Shown piece by piece: positions 1 to 7,927 of a stretch of 64,000 bases of DNA (position 1 is the first letter of the stretch; each line of letters opens with the position of its first letter). A program made the position numbers and the translations under genes. This DNA is from Salinarimonas ramus (GTDB lineage: Bacteria; Pseudomonadota; Alphaproteobacteria; Rhizobiales; Beijerinckiaceae), in NCBI RefSeq assembly GCF_014645695.1, contig NZ_BMMF01000014.1:143647-207646 (forward strand), read 5' to 3'. The notes under the pieces are model-generated. The model worked only from the letters and a program-made list of their open reading frames with translations, ran no database searches and was not told the DNA's origin.

Positions 1-178
1 CGACGAGGTGCTGTTCGCGAAGAAGATCCTCGACGCCATGCCCGACGGAACCGGCGCCGTGATGATCGACGGCAAGATGCAGGACGACGCCACCTGGAAG
101 CAGGCCAAGGTCATCGTCGACCTCGCCACCATCGTGGCGCGCAAGGACCCCGAGCTCGGCGCCGCCTATGGGCTGTGA
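1..178 (+). CDS. mcl: C-terminal end of a malyl-CoA/citramalyl-CoA lyase-like protein (HpcH/HpaI family), partial
   Basis: Only the last 58 codons are in the window; the reading frame starts at base 2 and ends at TGA 176-178. The tail ([20 protein letters not shown], then AKVIVDLA) matches the conserved C-terminal segment of CoA-ester lyases of the HpcH/HpaI aldolase superfamily, especially L-malyl-CoA/beta-methylmalyl-CoA lyase, which cleaves malyl-CoA to glyoxylate and acetyl-CoA in the cytoplasm. The active site lies upstream and cannot be seen, so the exact substrate is an inference from the tail alone; another citrate-lyase-beta-like enzyme is possible. Confidence 0.65.
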   Translation, partial: DEVLFAKKILDAMPDGTGAVMIDGKMQDDATWKQAKVIVDLATIVARKDPELGAAYGL

Positions 179-262
179 CGGCATATTCACATTTGAGAGC
201 CGGCACATTTGAAAGCGCGGCGCCGACGGCCTATCTTGCCGGGTCGGAGGAGCTTCGAGCCT

Positions 263-592
263 ATGACCCTGCGTATGGCCAAGTTCGCGATCGGGCAGGT
301 GGTGCGCCACCGCGTCTACCCGTTCCGCGGCATCATCTTCGACGTCGACCCGGTCTTCGCCAACACCGAGGAATGGTGGCTCGCCATTCCCGAGCACGTG
401 CGCCCGCGCAAGGAGCAGCCCTTCTACCACCTGCTCGCGGAGAACGCGCAAACGGAATACGTCGCCTACGTTTCCGAGCAGAACCTGGTGCCCGACACCT
501 CCGACGAGCCCCTGCGCCATCCCATGGTGCCGAACATGTTCGTGCGCGCGCCCGACGGGAGCTATCGCGCCAAGTCCGTGCCCGCGAACTGA
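263..592 (+). CDS. hspQ: HspQ-family heat shock / hemimethylated-DNA-binding protein
   Basis: A 109-aa protein from ATG 263. It opens with AKFAIGQVVRHRVYPFRGII, then VDP.F.NTEEWW, followed by QPFYHLLAEN, YVAYVSEQNL and a terminal PNMF segment, the standard HspQ/YccV order. HspQ proteins are small cytoplasmic factors that in enterobacteria act as Lon specificity enhancers and affect stability of the DnaA protein. A GGAGG at 246-250 precedes ATG 263; ATG 275, which begins at the conserved MAKF, is an alternative start with no better ribosome site. The frame is open upstream to 209 but that extension is not conserved-looking. It stands alone, 84 bases after the lyase gene. Confidence 0.9.
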   Translation: MTLRMAKFAIGQVVRHRVYPFRGIIFDVDPVFANTEEWWLAIPEHVRPRKEQPFYHLLAENAQTEYVAYVSEQNLVPDTSDEPLRHPMVPNMFVRAPDGSYRAKSVPAN

Positions 593-674
593 GCGTCACG
601 CTCTCGACGTCCGTCTTGTCTCCCCGCGTTGGCCGCCCCTATGATCGGAGCGTGCGGAGAGGCGAGCGACGGCG

Positions 675-1283
675 ATGTACGGCATCCTCCTCTATGACGG
701 CGTCGAGCCGATAGACGTCGGAGCGGCCTTCGGCGTCCTCTCCATCGCCAAGCGCGTCATCCCCACGCTCGCCTTCACCGGCGTCGCCGCGCGCGCGGGG
801 GCGGTCACCTGCGCCAACGGTCTGCGCGTGATCGCCGATCACGGTTTTTACGATTGCCCGCCGCTCGACCTCCTCGTCGTCACCGGCGGCCCCGGCTGGA
901 CGCGGGTCGTGCAGGACGAGGCGACGCTGCGTTTCGTGCGCGGGCCGCACCGGCGCCTCGCCTCGCTGTGCACGGGCGCCATGATCCTCGAGGCGGCGGG
1001 CGTGCTCGACGGGCGTGCGGCGACGACGAAGGTCGCGGTGTTCGAGGGCGAGACGCCCCCGCTCGACCTGCTCGGACCCGCGGTGGATCGCCGGCACGCG
1101 GTCCTCGTCGAGGACGACGGGATCGTCACGAGCGGCGGCATCACGCTCGGCATCGACGCGATGTTCCACCTCCTCGCCCGCGACCACGGCGCGATCGCGG
1201 CGGCGGAGGTGGCGCGGGTCATGGAATACGACCGCGCGCTCGCCGCGAACAGAGCGGCGCTCGGCCACGGGGAGGGCGGATGA
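675..1283 (+). CDS. DJ-1/PfpI family protein
   Basis: A 202-aa class I glutamine amidotransferase-like protein. The N terminus has the ILLYDGVEPIDV strand-turn with Glu11, and the nucleophile elbow is ASLCTGAMIL with Cys99; the later segment VTSGGITLGIDAMFHLL is typical of the GlxA/ThiJ branch. It lacks the AraC-type DNA-binding domain of GlxA regulators and so is a stand-alone enzyme-like domain; family members include isocyanide hydratases, chaperones and glyoxalases, and the substrate here is unknown. The stop codon overlaps the start of the next gene (ATGA at 1280-1283), so it is translationally coupled to the MOSC gene and then to a ferredoxin reductase. Confidence 0.85.
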   Translation: MYGILLYDGVEPIDVGAAFGVLSIAKRVIPTLAFTGVAARAGAVTCANGLRVIADHGFYDCPPLDLLVVTGGPGWTRVVQDEATLRFVRGPHRRLASLCTGAMILEAAGVLDGRAATTKVAVFEGETPPLDLLGPAVDRRHAVLVEDDGIVTSGGITLGIDAMFHLLARDHGAIAAAEVARVMEYDRALAANRAALGHGEGG

Positions 1284-1825
1284 CCATGGGATGGCGCGGC
1301 ACGCTCCTGTCGATCCACATCGCCCCGGCGGCGAGCTACGAGATGGAGGAGCTCGAGGAGGCCGAGCTCGTCGCGGGCAAGGGCATCGTGGGCGACCGCT
1401 ACTTCTACGGAACGGGCACCTATTCGCCCAAGCCCGACGCCCGCGAGGTGACGCTCATCGAGGAGGAGGCGCTCGACGCGCTCGCCGCCGACGATCCGCC
1501 GATGCAGGGCGCGCCGATCGCGCTCGGGCACGACGAGCACCGCCGCAACCTCACCGTCCGCGGCGTGCCGCTCAACCATCTGGTCGGCTGGCGCTTCCGC
1601 ATCGGGGACTGCGTGCTCGCCGGCGGGCGGCTGAACTTTCCCTGCAAGTATCTGGAGGAGATCCTCGGCAAGCCGGTCTACCTGCCGCTCTACAATCGAT
1701 CGGGCCTCAATTGCTGGATCGAGACGGGCGGCATCATCCGCAAGGGCGACGTGATCGAGCCGCTCGACGAGCGCACCGAGAAGCCGAACCGCGCCTTCCC
1801 GAGCCGCGACGTGCGCACGTCATGA
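1280..1825 (+). CDS. MOSC domain-containing protein
   Basis: A 181-aa protein that is essentially a single MOSC domain. Visible family features are the early AGKGIVGDRYFYGTGTYSPK segment, REVTLIEEEAL, NLTVRGVPLNHLVG, and the C-terminal NRSGLNCWIETGGIIRKGD, where a cysteine occupies the usual catalytic/cofactor region. MOSC domains bind molybdenum cofactor or handle activated sulfur. ATG 1280 overlaps the preceding stop and the MOSC stop overlaps the next start (ATGA at 1822-1825). The adjacent reductase suggests a split redox system in which the reductase feeds electrons to the MOSC protein; that partnership is inference. Confidence 0.85.
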   Translation: MTMGWRGTLLSIHIAPAASYEMEELEEAELVAGKGIVGDRYFYGTGTYSPKPDAREVTLIEEEALDALAADDPPMQGAPIALGHDEHRRNLTVRGVPLNHLVGWRFRIGDCVLAGGRLNFPCKYLEEILGKPVYLPLYNRSGLNCWIETGGIIRKGDVIEPLDERTEKPNRAFPSRDVRTS

Positions 1826-2763
1826 CGGCGCGCATCGTCATGAAGCTCGACGTCGTCGAGCGCACCGAGCTCGGCGACGACGTGGCGCGCCTCGTCTTTC
1901 GCCATCCGCGCCGGCCGACGCTGGCGGCCTGGACGCCGGGCGCGCATGTCGACCTGCGGCTCCCGGACGGGAAGGTCCGCCAATATTCGCTGATCGGCGA
2001 TCCCGACGATCTCGCGACCTACACGATCGCCGTGAAGCGCGAGGCGAGCGGGCGGGGCGGCTCGCGCCTCGTGCACGAGGCGCTTTGCGTGGGCGCCGTC
2101 GCCCACGTCTCGGCGCCGCGCAACAACTTTCCCCTCGCGCCGGGGCGGGCGGTGCTGATCGCCGGCGGCGTCGGCGCCACGCCGCTGATCTCCATGGCGC
2201 GCGAACTCGTGCGCCGGGGCGAGGATTTCGCCTTCCACCTGTGCGTCCGCACAGCCGACTCGCCCTTCGCCATCATGGCCGAGGCGGTCGCCGGGGAGCG
2301 CCTGTCCGTCCATGCGTCGAGCGGGGAGGGGGCGCGGCGCCTCGACGTCGCCGCGCTGGTGGCGGGCCTTGCGCCGGACGTGCACCTCTATTGCTGCGGA
2401 CCCGATCGCCTCACCGCCGCCGTCGCCGAGGCCGCCGAGGGGCGCGACGAGGACACGGTCCATTTCGAGGTCTTCGCCGCCACGGCGGACGAGAACTACA
2501 AGCCCGAGCCCTTCGATCTCACGATCGCCTCGACGGGGCGCACCTACCGCGTCCCCGCGGAGCGCTCCGCCCTCGACGTCCTGCGCGAGGAGGGCTTCGC
2601 GCTCCCCTCCTCCTGCGAGCTGGGCGTCTGCGGCTCGTGCGAATGCGGCTACACGCAGGGCACGGTCATCCACCGCGACGTCGTGCTCGAGCCCAGCGCC
2701 CGGCAGCATCGCATGATGCCGTGCGTCTCGCGCGCCCGTGTTGCGGTGACGCTCGACCTCTGA
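1822..2763 (+). CDS. PDR/VanB-type ferredoxin-NAD(P)H reductase
   Basis: A 313-aa flavin/iron-sulfur reductase. Order of domains: FMN/FAD-binding barrel (residues about 1-100, with RQYSLIGDPDD), nucleotide-binding domain (about 105-220, with AGGVGATPLISMAREL and YCCGPDRL), and a C-terminal plant-type [2Fe-2S] ferredoxin domain (about 230-313) with the CELGVCGSC cluster motif and a distant fourth cysteine in MMPC. This matches phthalate dioxygenase reductase and vanillate demethylase reductase. No oxygenase subunit is nearby; instead the gene is coupled to a MOSC gene, which is its most likely partner. A hairpin at 2798-2825 lies just downstream. Confidence 0.9.
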   Translation: MTARIVMKLDVVERTELGDDVARLVFRHPRRPTLAAWTPGAHVDLRLPDGKVRQYSLIGDPDDLATYTIAVKREASGRGGSRLVHEALCVGAVAHVSAPRNNFPLAPGRAVLIAGGVGATPLISMARELVRRGEDFAFHLCVRTADSPFAIMAEAVAGERLSVHASSGEGARRLDVAALVAGLAPDVHLYCCGPDRLTAAVAEAAEGRDEDTVHFEVFAATADENYKPEPFDLTIASTGRTYRVPAERSALDVLREEGFALPSSCELGVCGSCECGYTQGTVIHRDVVLEPSARQHRMMPCVSRARVAVTLDL

Positions 2764-2797
2764 GCCGGGCCGAGCGCCGATGCGGCTCGTAGACGAA

Positions 2798-2825
2798 GAA
2801 CGCCGAGCCCAAGGGCCCGGCGTTC
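2798..2825. terminator. Intrinsic terminator-like hairpin between convergent genes
   Basis: Arms 2798-2810 and 2813-2825 pair over 13 positions with one mismatch around an AA loop. It lies between the plus-strand reductase gene (ends 2763) and the minus-strand chemoreceptor gene (ends 2852), so it can serve both. No long T-run follows on either strand. A near copy occurs at 5006-5033. Confidence 0.65.
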
Positions 2826-2851
2826 CGGTCGTCGCGTTTCGTCTTCGAGGA

Positions 2852-4849
2852 TCAGGCGGCGCGCTGGTCGGACTTCACCTGGGCGACGAAGCGGCTGACG
2901 GCGTCCGAGAGATCGGCCGAGCGGGCGGTGAGCTCGCTCGCAGCAGCGCCCACCTCCTCGGCCGCGGTGCTGGAGGTTCGCGCGGTGGAGAGGACGTTGG
3001 CGGCCGCGCCGGACACCTCGGCCGCCCCGCCGGAGGCTTCCTGCACGTTGCGCGCGATCTCGCGGGTGGCCGCACCCTGCTCCTCCACCGCGGCGGCGAT
3101 GGAGCTCGCGCCGCTGGAGAGCTGCGCGACGAGCTCGGCGATGCCGCGCATCGCATCGACGGAATCGGCGGTGATCCCCTGCATGCCCTGGATCTGCTTG
3201 CCGATCTCCTCCGTCGCCTTGCCGGTCTGGTCGGCGAGGGACTTCACCTCCGCCGCGACGACCGCGAAGCCCTTGCCGGCTTCGCCGGCACGCGCCGCCT
3301 CGATGGTGGCGTTGAGCGCCAGCAGGTTCGTCTGGTCGGCGATTTCGCGGATGATGCCGACGATCTCGCCGATGCGCTGGGACGCTTCCGACATCTCGCC
3401 GACGCGCGCCATGCTCTGCTTGGCCTGATCGGCGGCCTTGCTCGCGAGGCTGCTCGTCGAGCCGACCTGCCGCCCGATCTCGGCGGTCGAGGAGGCGAGC
3501 TGCTCGGCGGCGGACGCGACGGTGTTGATGTTCGCGGCCGCCTGCTCGGAGGCGCTCGCCGCGGTCGTCGCCTGCGAGGTGGTGTCCGATGCGCCGCGGG
3601 AGAGGTCGCGCGCGGAGGCGTCGAGTCGTCGGACGGTGTCGCCGACGCTGGTCACGATGCCACCGACGGAGCGCTGGAACTCGTCGGCGAGGGCGTCCAT
3701 GCTCGCCTTGCGCTCGGCGGCGGCGCGCGCTTGCGCTTCCTTCGCCTCGGCCTCGAGATGGGCGGAGCGCTCGTAGGTCGCGCGGAAGGCGTCGAGCGCG
3801 CGCGCCACGGCGCCGAGCTCGTCCTTGCTCTTCTCGGCGAGCGTCGTCGCCTCCGGGTGAGCGGACGCGTCGCCCTGCGCGAGCCGCGCCACGGCACGGG
3901 AGACGATGCCGAGCGGCTTCGAGATGGAGCGCGCGACGACGAGCGAGGTCACGACGAGGACGACGAGCACGAGCCCGAGCGACAGGAGGATGGCCCGATG
4001 TGCGGCGTCCTTCTCCGCGGCGAGCGCTTCCATGCTGGCCTGCTTCTCGGTTTCGATGCTCGACGCCAGCGCGTCGTACGCCTGCTGCACCGTCCCGTAA
4101 ATCGTCGACAGGCGCCTCACGTCCTCGTCGAAGGTGAGGCTGCGGGCGACGAAGTCGTCGAACCGCGCCCCGTAATCCTCCACCAGGCCCACCGCTTCCG
4201 GCGCGCGCGGATCGCCCGATGCGGCCGCCGAGCGCAGGAAATCGGCGCGAACGGCGCGGTGCGCCTCGGCATAGGCGACGTCGCGGCGGGAGATGAAGTC
4301 CTTCTCCTCGATGCGCAGCATCAGCATCAGGGACGTCAGGCGCTCGTCCCCGATGCGACGCAGCAGCGCCTCCGCCTCGTGGGCGACGCCGCGCAACTCG
4401 CCCTGTCGCCCCATCTCCTCGTCGAAGCCGAGATCCCGGCGCTGCGCCACCACCGAGGCGAAATGCGGCTCGTATTCCGCGAGCGCCTGGCGGATGACGG
4501 CGAGATTGCTGCTCTGCGTCGCGGCTTCGGCGCCCTCGGCGGTCGCGAGCGCCGCCATCAGCGCGTCCTTTGTCTCGTCGATGCGCCTCATCGTCTCCGC
4601 GTGGAGCTCGACGTAGCTGTCGGCGCGCCGCGCGAGGAAGTCCTTCTCGTGGCGGCGGGCGTCGAGCGTGTCGAAGGCGAGCGTCTCGGAGATCGTGAAG
4701 CGCTCCGTCACCGCAGCGTTCGCCTCGTACGCCGCCTCGATGCGCGAGAGGCCGGAATAGAAGAGCGCACCGGCGGTGAGCAGCCCGACGACGCCGAGTG
4801 CGCCGAGGGCGGCGACGCGGAGGCTCACGCCGAACCTTTTGAGGACCAT
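2852..4849 (-). CDS. Methyl-accepting chemotaxis protein with HBM-type sensor domain
   Basis: A 665-aa chemoreceptor. Transmembrane helix 1 is at about residues 12-33, a long periplasmic helical sensor of about 250 residues follows, and TM2 is at about 290-312. The sensor contains repeated EKDFLARR / EKDFISRR elements that mark a helical bimodular (HBM) ligand domain, a class that binds small carboxylates or other ligands in characterised members. A HAMP region follows ([19 protein letters not shown]), then the signalling domain with the hairpin tip [20 protein letters not shown] and [18 protein letters not shown]. The ligand is not predictable here. No chemotaxis operon is adjacent, so it is an orphan receptor gene. 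The upstream 4850-4970 stretch is AT-rich and likely holds its promoter. Confidence 0.93.
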   Translation of the reverse strand: MVLKRFGVSLRVAALGALGVVGLLTAGALFYSGLSRIEAAYEANAAVTERFTISETLAFDTLDARRHEKDFLARRADSYVELHAETMRRIDETKDALMAALATAEGAEAATQSSNLAVIRQALAEYEPHFASVVAQRRDLGFDEEMGRQGELRGVAHEAEALLRRIGDERLTSLMLMLRIEEKDFISRRDVAYAEAHRAVRADFLRSAAASGDPRAPEAVGLVEDYGARFDDFVARSLTFDEDVRRLSTIYGTVQQAYDALASSIETEKQASMEALAAEKDAAHRAILLSLGLVLVVLVVTSLVVARSISKPLGIVSRAVARLAQGDASAHPEATTLAEKSKDELGAVARALDAFRATYERSAHLEAEAKEAQARAAAERKASMDALADEFQRSVGGIVTSVGDTVRRLDASARDLSRGASDTTSQATTAASASEQAAANINTVASAAEQLASSTAEIGRQVGSTSSLASKAADQAKQSMARVGEMSEASQRIGEIVGIIREIADQTNLLALNATIEAARAGEAGKGFAVVAAEVKSLADQTGKATEEIGKQIQGMQGITADSVDAMRGIAELVAQLSSGASSIAAAVEEQGAATREIARNVQEASGGAAEVSGAAANVLSTARTSSTAAEEVGAAASELTARSADLSDAVSRFVAQVKSDQRAA

Positions 4850-5005
4850 GATCGGACTCCGGAAGAGGGTTTGGACACTTCCAGAATAAAGCCGATCGGT
4901 TTAACTTTCGTTATACTATTAAACCTTTGAGACTGGTGTAATCTGTGTGCGATCCACAAGAACAGCATGGGGTTAGTGCGTGCCCGCACGCGGCGCACTA
5001 ACGAA
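4850..5005. promoter_or_regulatory. AT-rich intergenic region upstream of the chemoreceptor gene
   Basis: The stretch between the start of the chemoreceptor gene and the terminator of the IalB gene is clearly poorer in G+C than its surroundings, notably at 4885-4950 with several T/A-rich hexamers. It probably contains the minus-strand promoter of the chemoreceptor, but no single -35/-10 pair is convincing enough to name. Confidence 0.4.
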
Positions 5006-5033
5006 GAACGCCGAGCCCGAGGGCCCGGCGTTC
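5006..5033. terminator. Intrinsic terminator-like hairpin after the IalB-family gene
   Basis: Arms 5006-5018 and 5021-5033 form a 13-position stem with one mismatch around a two-base loop; the sequence is nearly identical to the hairpin at 2798-2825. It lies 50 bases past the stop of the minus-strand gene 5083-5775, which it probably terminates. Confidence 0.65.
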
Positions 5034-5082
5034 CGACGATCCTGCCGTCCGGCGGCGACCCGCGAGGGCCGCGCGGGACGCG

Positions 5083-5775
5083 TCACTGCGGCGCCGCGGC
5101 CCCGCTCTCCTGCTCGAGGCGCTGGCGCAGCTCCTCGGAACGGCGCTGGAGCTCCTCCTGCAGGCGACGCTGCTGGGCCTCGAGCTCGGCCGGGTCGATC
5201 GGGTCGCCGTCCCAGCCGGCGGTGAAGCCGTCGAGCGGGACCTGGAAGGTGACGACCTGGGCGTTCTGGTTCTGCACCGAGATGTTGAGGTTCGCGCCGG
5301 CCTTCATCTGGTCGACGACCTGCTGGGTGATCTCCGATTCGGCGAAGCAGCCGTTGGGGAAGCAGATCGCGTAGGCGCCGTTCGTCGCGGCGTTCTGGTC
5401 GGCGGCGAAGCGGATGCCGGGCTGCAGCAGGAGGCCGAGCGGCATCAGGAAGCGGGCGACGAGCTGGTCCTCCTGCCCCTCCGGCGCGTCGATGTCGTAG
5501 ACCGCGACGGCGAGCACCGGCTGGCCCTGGTCGGAGACGAAGTCGCGCGTGGTGTAGCAGATCTCGGCGCCGGAACCCTGGTCCTGGCCGCAGAGCTTGG
5601 TCCAGCCGGTCTGCGAGGGCTCGGGCACCACCGGCACGACGTTGGGCTGGCCCGGCTGAGCGGGCGCGGCGGTCTGGGCCGAGGCCGCGAGCGGCGCGAG
5701 CGCGCCGGCCGCCACGGCCAGGGCGGTCGCGAGGGTGACGCCCCGCTTGCGCGCGTATCGTGCCGAAAACGACAT
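5083..5775 (-). CDS. IalB-family secreted protein (invasion associated locus B-like)
   Basis: A 230-aa protein. The start at 5775 (MSFSARYARKRGVTL) is preferred over the longer frame from 5853 because an AAGAGGA ribosome site sits just upstream and because it places a clean signal peptide (hydrophobic stretch TLATALAVAAGALAPLAASA, cleavage after AQ or A) at the N terminus. The mature part shows IalB features: WTKLCGQDQGSGAEICYTTRDF, a beta-rich core, and paired cysteines around AICFPNGCFAES. The C terminus (about residues 190-225) is a charged helix rich in Q, E and R, likely a coiled coil. IalB proteins are periplasmic or surface proteins common in Rhizobiales; molecular function is poorly defined. 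Confidence 0.88.
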   Translation of the reverse strand: MSFSARYARKRGVTLATALAVAAGALAPLAASAQTAAPAQPGQPNVVPVVPEPSQTGWTKLCGQDQGSGAEICYTTRDFVSDQGQPVLAVAVYDIDAPEGQEDQLVARFLMPLGLLLQPGIRFAADQNAATNGAYAICFPNGCFAESEITQQVVDQMKAGANLNISVQNQNAQVVTFQVPLDGFTAGWDGDPIDPAELEAQQRRLQEELQRRSEELRQRLEQESGAAAPQ

Positions 5776-6033
5776 CCTGAAGTCCTCTTTCACGTCCGGA
5801 GGAAGAAACTGGCGGGCGAGCGGGATGTCCGCCCCGCCCGGCGGGCCGCTCATCCACGCGCAACGTGGCGAAGGCGTGACCGAGCCCGCGTCCTTTTAGC
5901 GGCTCGCGCCGGCATATTCCAGTCGTTAACGCTGTTGCGGTCTATGCTAGCGTAAATGCGCCGAATCGCGCCCGTGCGCGCACATCGCGTCGGCGCCGAG
6001 AACGCCGCGACACGCGACAGAGGAAGACGCCTC

Positions 6034-7881
6034 GTGCTCCTGCGACCCCTCACCGCCCGTCTCACCCGCACCGGCGGCCTCCTGCGCGCCGGTATGCTGG
6101 CCGCTCTCCTGATTCCCGTCCTCGCGCTTCCCGCCGCGGCGCAGGACGAGACGCCGGCGCCGAGCCACGGCATGTCGATGCACGGCGAGCCGGAGCTGCC
6201 CGCCGATTTCACGCACTTCCCCTACGCCGATCCCGAGGCGCCGGTGGGCGGGCGCGTCGCCATGGCGCTGCAGGGGACGTACGACGGGCTCAACCCCACG
6301 ATCGTGCTGGGCGTCGCCCCGGATCTCGCGCAGAAATTCGTCTGGGAGAGCCTGATGAAGCGCTCGCTGGACGAGCCGTTCTCGCTCTACGGGCTCGTCG
6401 CGCGCAGCGTCACCATGCCGGAGGATCGCTCGTGGGCGCAGTTCGCGCTCGATCCGCGCGCCACCTTCTCAGACGGCGAGCCGCTGACAGCCGAGGACGT
6501 TAGGGTGTCCTTCGAGCTCCTGCGCGAGAAGGGCAAGCCCTATTTCCGCGGCAACTTCGCCAAGGTGACCGAGATCGAGATCGTCGACGATCACACGATC
6601 CGCTTCGATTTCGGCGACAGCGGCGATCGCGAATTGCCGCTTCTCATCGCCATGATGCCGATCTTCGCCACGCACACGATCGATCCCGAGACCTTCGACC
6701 AGACCTCCCTCGTCCCGCCGATCGGCTCGGGACCGTACGAATTCGCGGCTGTCGAGCCCGGCGAGCGCGTCGTCATGCGCCGGCGGGCGGATTATTGGGG
6801 CGCGGACCTGCCGGTGAACGTCGGCATGAACCTGCCCGAGGAGATCCGCTACGAGTTCTTCCGCGACGCCAACACCATGTTCGAGGGCTTCAAGACGGGC
6901 ATCTACGACCTGCGCGTCGAGGGCGACCCGACGCGCTGGGCGACGGGCTACGACTTTCCGGCCATGACCGAGGGGCGCATCGTCAAGGAGGAGGTGCCCC
7001 AGCGCACGCCCCAGGGCATGAACGGCTTCGTGTTCAACACCCGCAAGGACCTCTTCGCCGATCGCCGCGTGCGCCAGGCGCTGGGGCATCTGTTCGACTT
7101 CCAGTGGGTGAACGAGAACCTGCTCTTCGGGCTGTTCCAGCGCGCGGGCTCCTATTTCGACGCCTCCGACCTCTCCGCCCGCGGGCGGCCCGCGAGCGAG
7201 GCGGAGCGCGCGCTGCTCGCGCCCTATGCCGATGCTCTCCTCCCCGAGGTGATGGACGGCACCTGGCAGCCGCCGCAGAGCGACGGCTCGGGGCGCGATC
7301 GCACGCTCATGCGCGAAGCCGTGCGGCTCCTCGGCGAGGCCGGCTGGCGCCTCGACGGCGGCGTCATGCGCAATGCCGAGACCGGTGCGCCCTTCGCCTT
7401 CGAGTTCCTGGCGGTGAACCGCCAGCAGGAGCGGCTCGCGCTCAACTTCGCCGATTCGCTGAAGCGGGTGGGCATCGACATGTCGATCCGTCTCGTGGAC
7501 GACGCGCAATATTGGCGCCGTCTCGCGGATTTCGACTACGACATGATCCAGTGGACCTGGCCGGCCTCGCCCTCGCCGGGCAACGAGCAGGTCAATCGCT
7601 GGACGAGCGCCGCCGCCGAGCGCTCCGGCTCGCTGAATTTCGCCGGCGCGCGCGAGCCCGGCATCGACGCGATGATCGCGGCCATGCTCGCCGCCACCGA
7701 TCGGGGGGAGTTCGAGACGGCGGTGCGCGCCCTCGACCGGCTCCTGATCTCGGGCGTCTACGTGGTGCCGCTCTACATCCAGTCGAACCTCTGGGTCGCT
7801 TACGACAGCGCACTGGAGCGGCCGGATCCCGCGCCGCTTCGCGGCTTGCCGATCGAGGTCTGGCGGCGCGCGGGAGACTGA
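6034..7881 (+). CDS. ABC transporter substrate-binding protein, family 5 (YejA-like)
   Basis: A 615-aa periplasmic solute-binding protein. The GTG at 6034 is preferred because AGAGGAAGA lies 6-15 bases upstream and the product begins with a proper signal peptide (hydrophobic AGMLAALLIPVLALPAAAQ); the frame is open further upstream to 5956. The mature start SHGMSMHGEPELPADFTHFP and PEAPVGG is the signature of the YejA/microcin-C-type subgroup of SBP_bac_5, which binds oligopeptides or peptide antibiotics. Later family segments include TFSDGEPLTAEDV, GSGPY and a long C-terminal lobe. No permease or ATPase genes are adjacent, so the transporter partners are elsewhere. Confidence 0.9.
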   Translation: MLLRPLTARLTRTGGLLRAGMLAALLIPVLALPAAAQDETPAPSHGMSMHGEPELPADFTHFPYADPEAPVGGRVAMALQGTYDGLNPTIVLGVAPDLAQKFVWESLMKRSLDEPFSLYGLVARSVTMPEDRSWAQFALDPRATFSDGEPLTAEDVRVSFELLREKGKPYFRGNFAKVTEIEIVDDHTIRFDFGDSGDRELPLLIAMMPIFATHTIDPETFDQTSLVPPIGSGPYEFAAVEPGERVVMRRRADYWGADLPVNVGMNLPEEIRYEFFRDANTMFEGFKTGIYDLRVEGDPTRWATGYDFPAMTEGRIVKEEVPQRTPQGMNGFVFNTRKDLFADRRVRQALGHLFDFQWVNENLLFGLFQRAGSYFDASDLSARGRPASEAERALLAPYADALLPEVMDGTWQPPQSDGSGRDRTLMREAVRLLGEAGWRLDGGVMRNAETGAPFAFEFLAVNRQQERLALNFADSLKRVGIDMSIRLVDDAQYWRRLADFDYDMIQWTWPASPSPGNEQVNRWTSAAAERSGSLNFAGAREPGIDAMIAAMLAATDRGEFETAVRALDRLLISGVYVVPLYIQSNLWVAYDSALERPDPAPLRGLPIEVWRRAGD

Positions 7882-7927
7882 TCCGCGCCGTGACGGCGCT
7901 CCGACGAGAGCGTGAAGGGGAGGGGGT

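Noticed and set aside
2780..4930. 716-aa plus-strand frame across the chemoreceptor gene
   Set aside because: Arg/Gly/Leu-rich shadow of the minus-strand chemoreceptor, which has a full set of family motifs.
4967..5374. 135-aa plus-strand frame over the end of the IalB gene
   Set aside because: Shadow of the minus-strand gene and it runs through the terminator hairpin.
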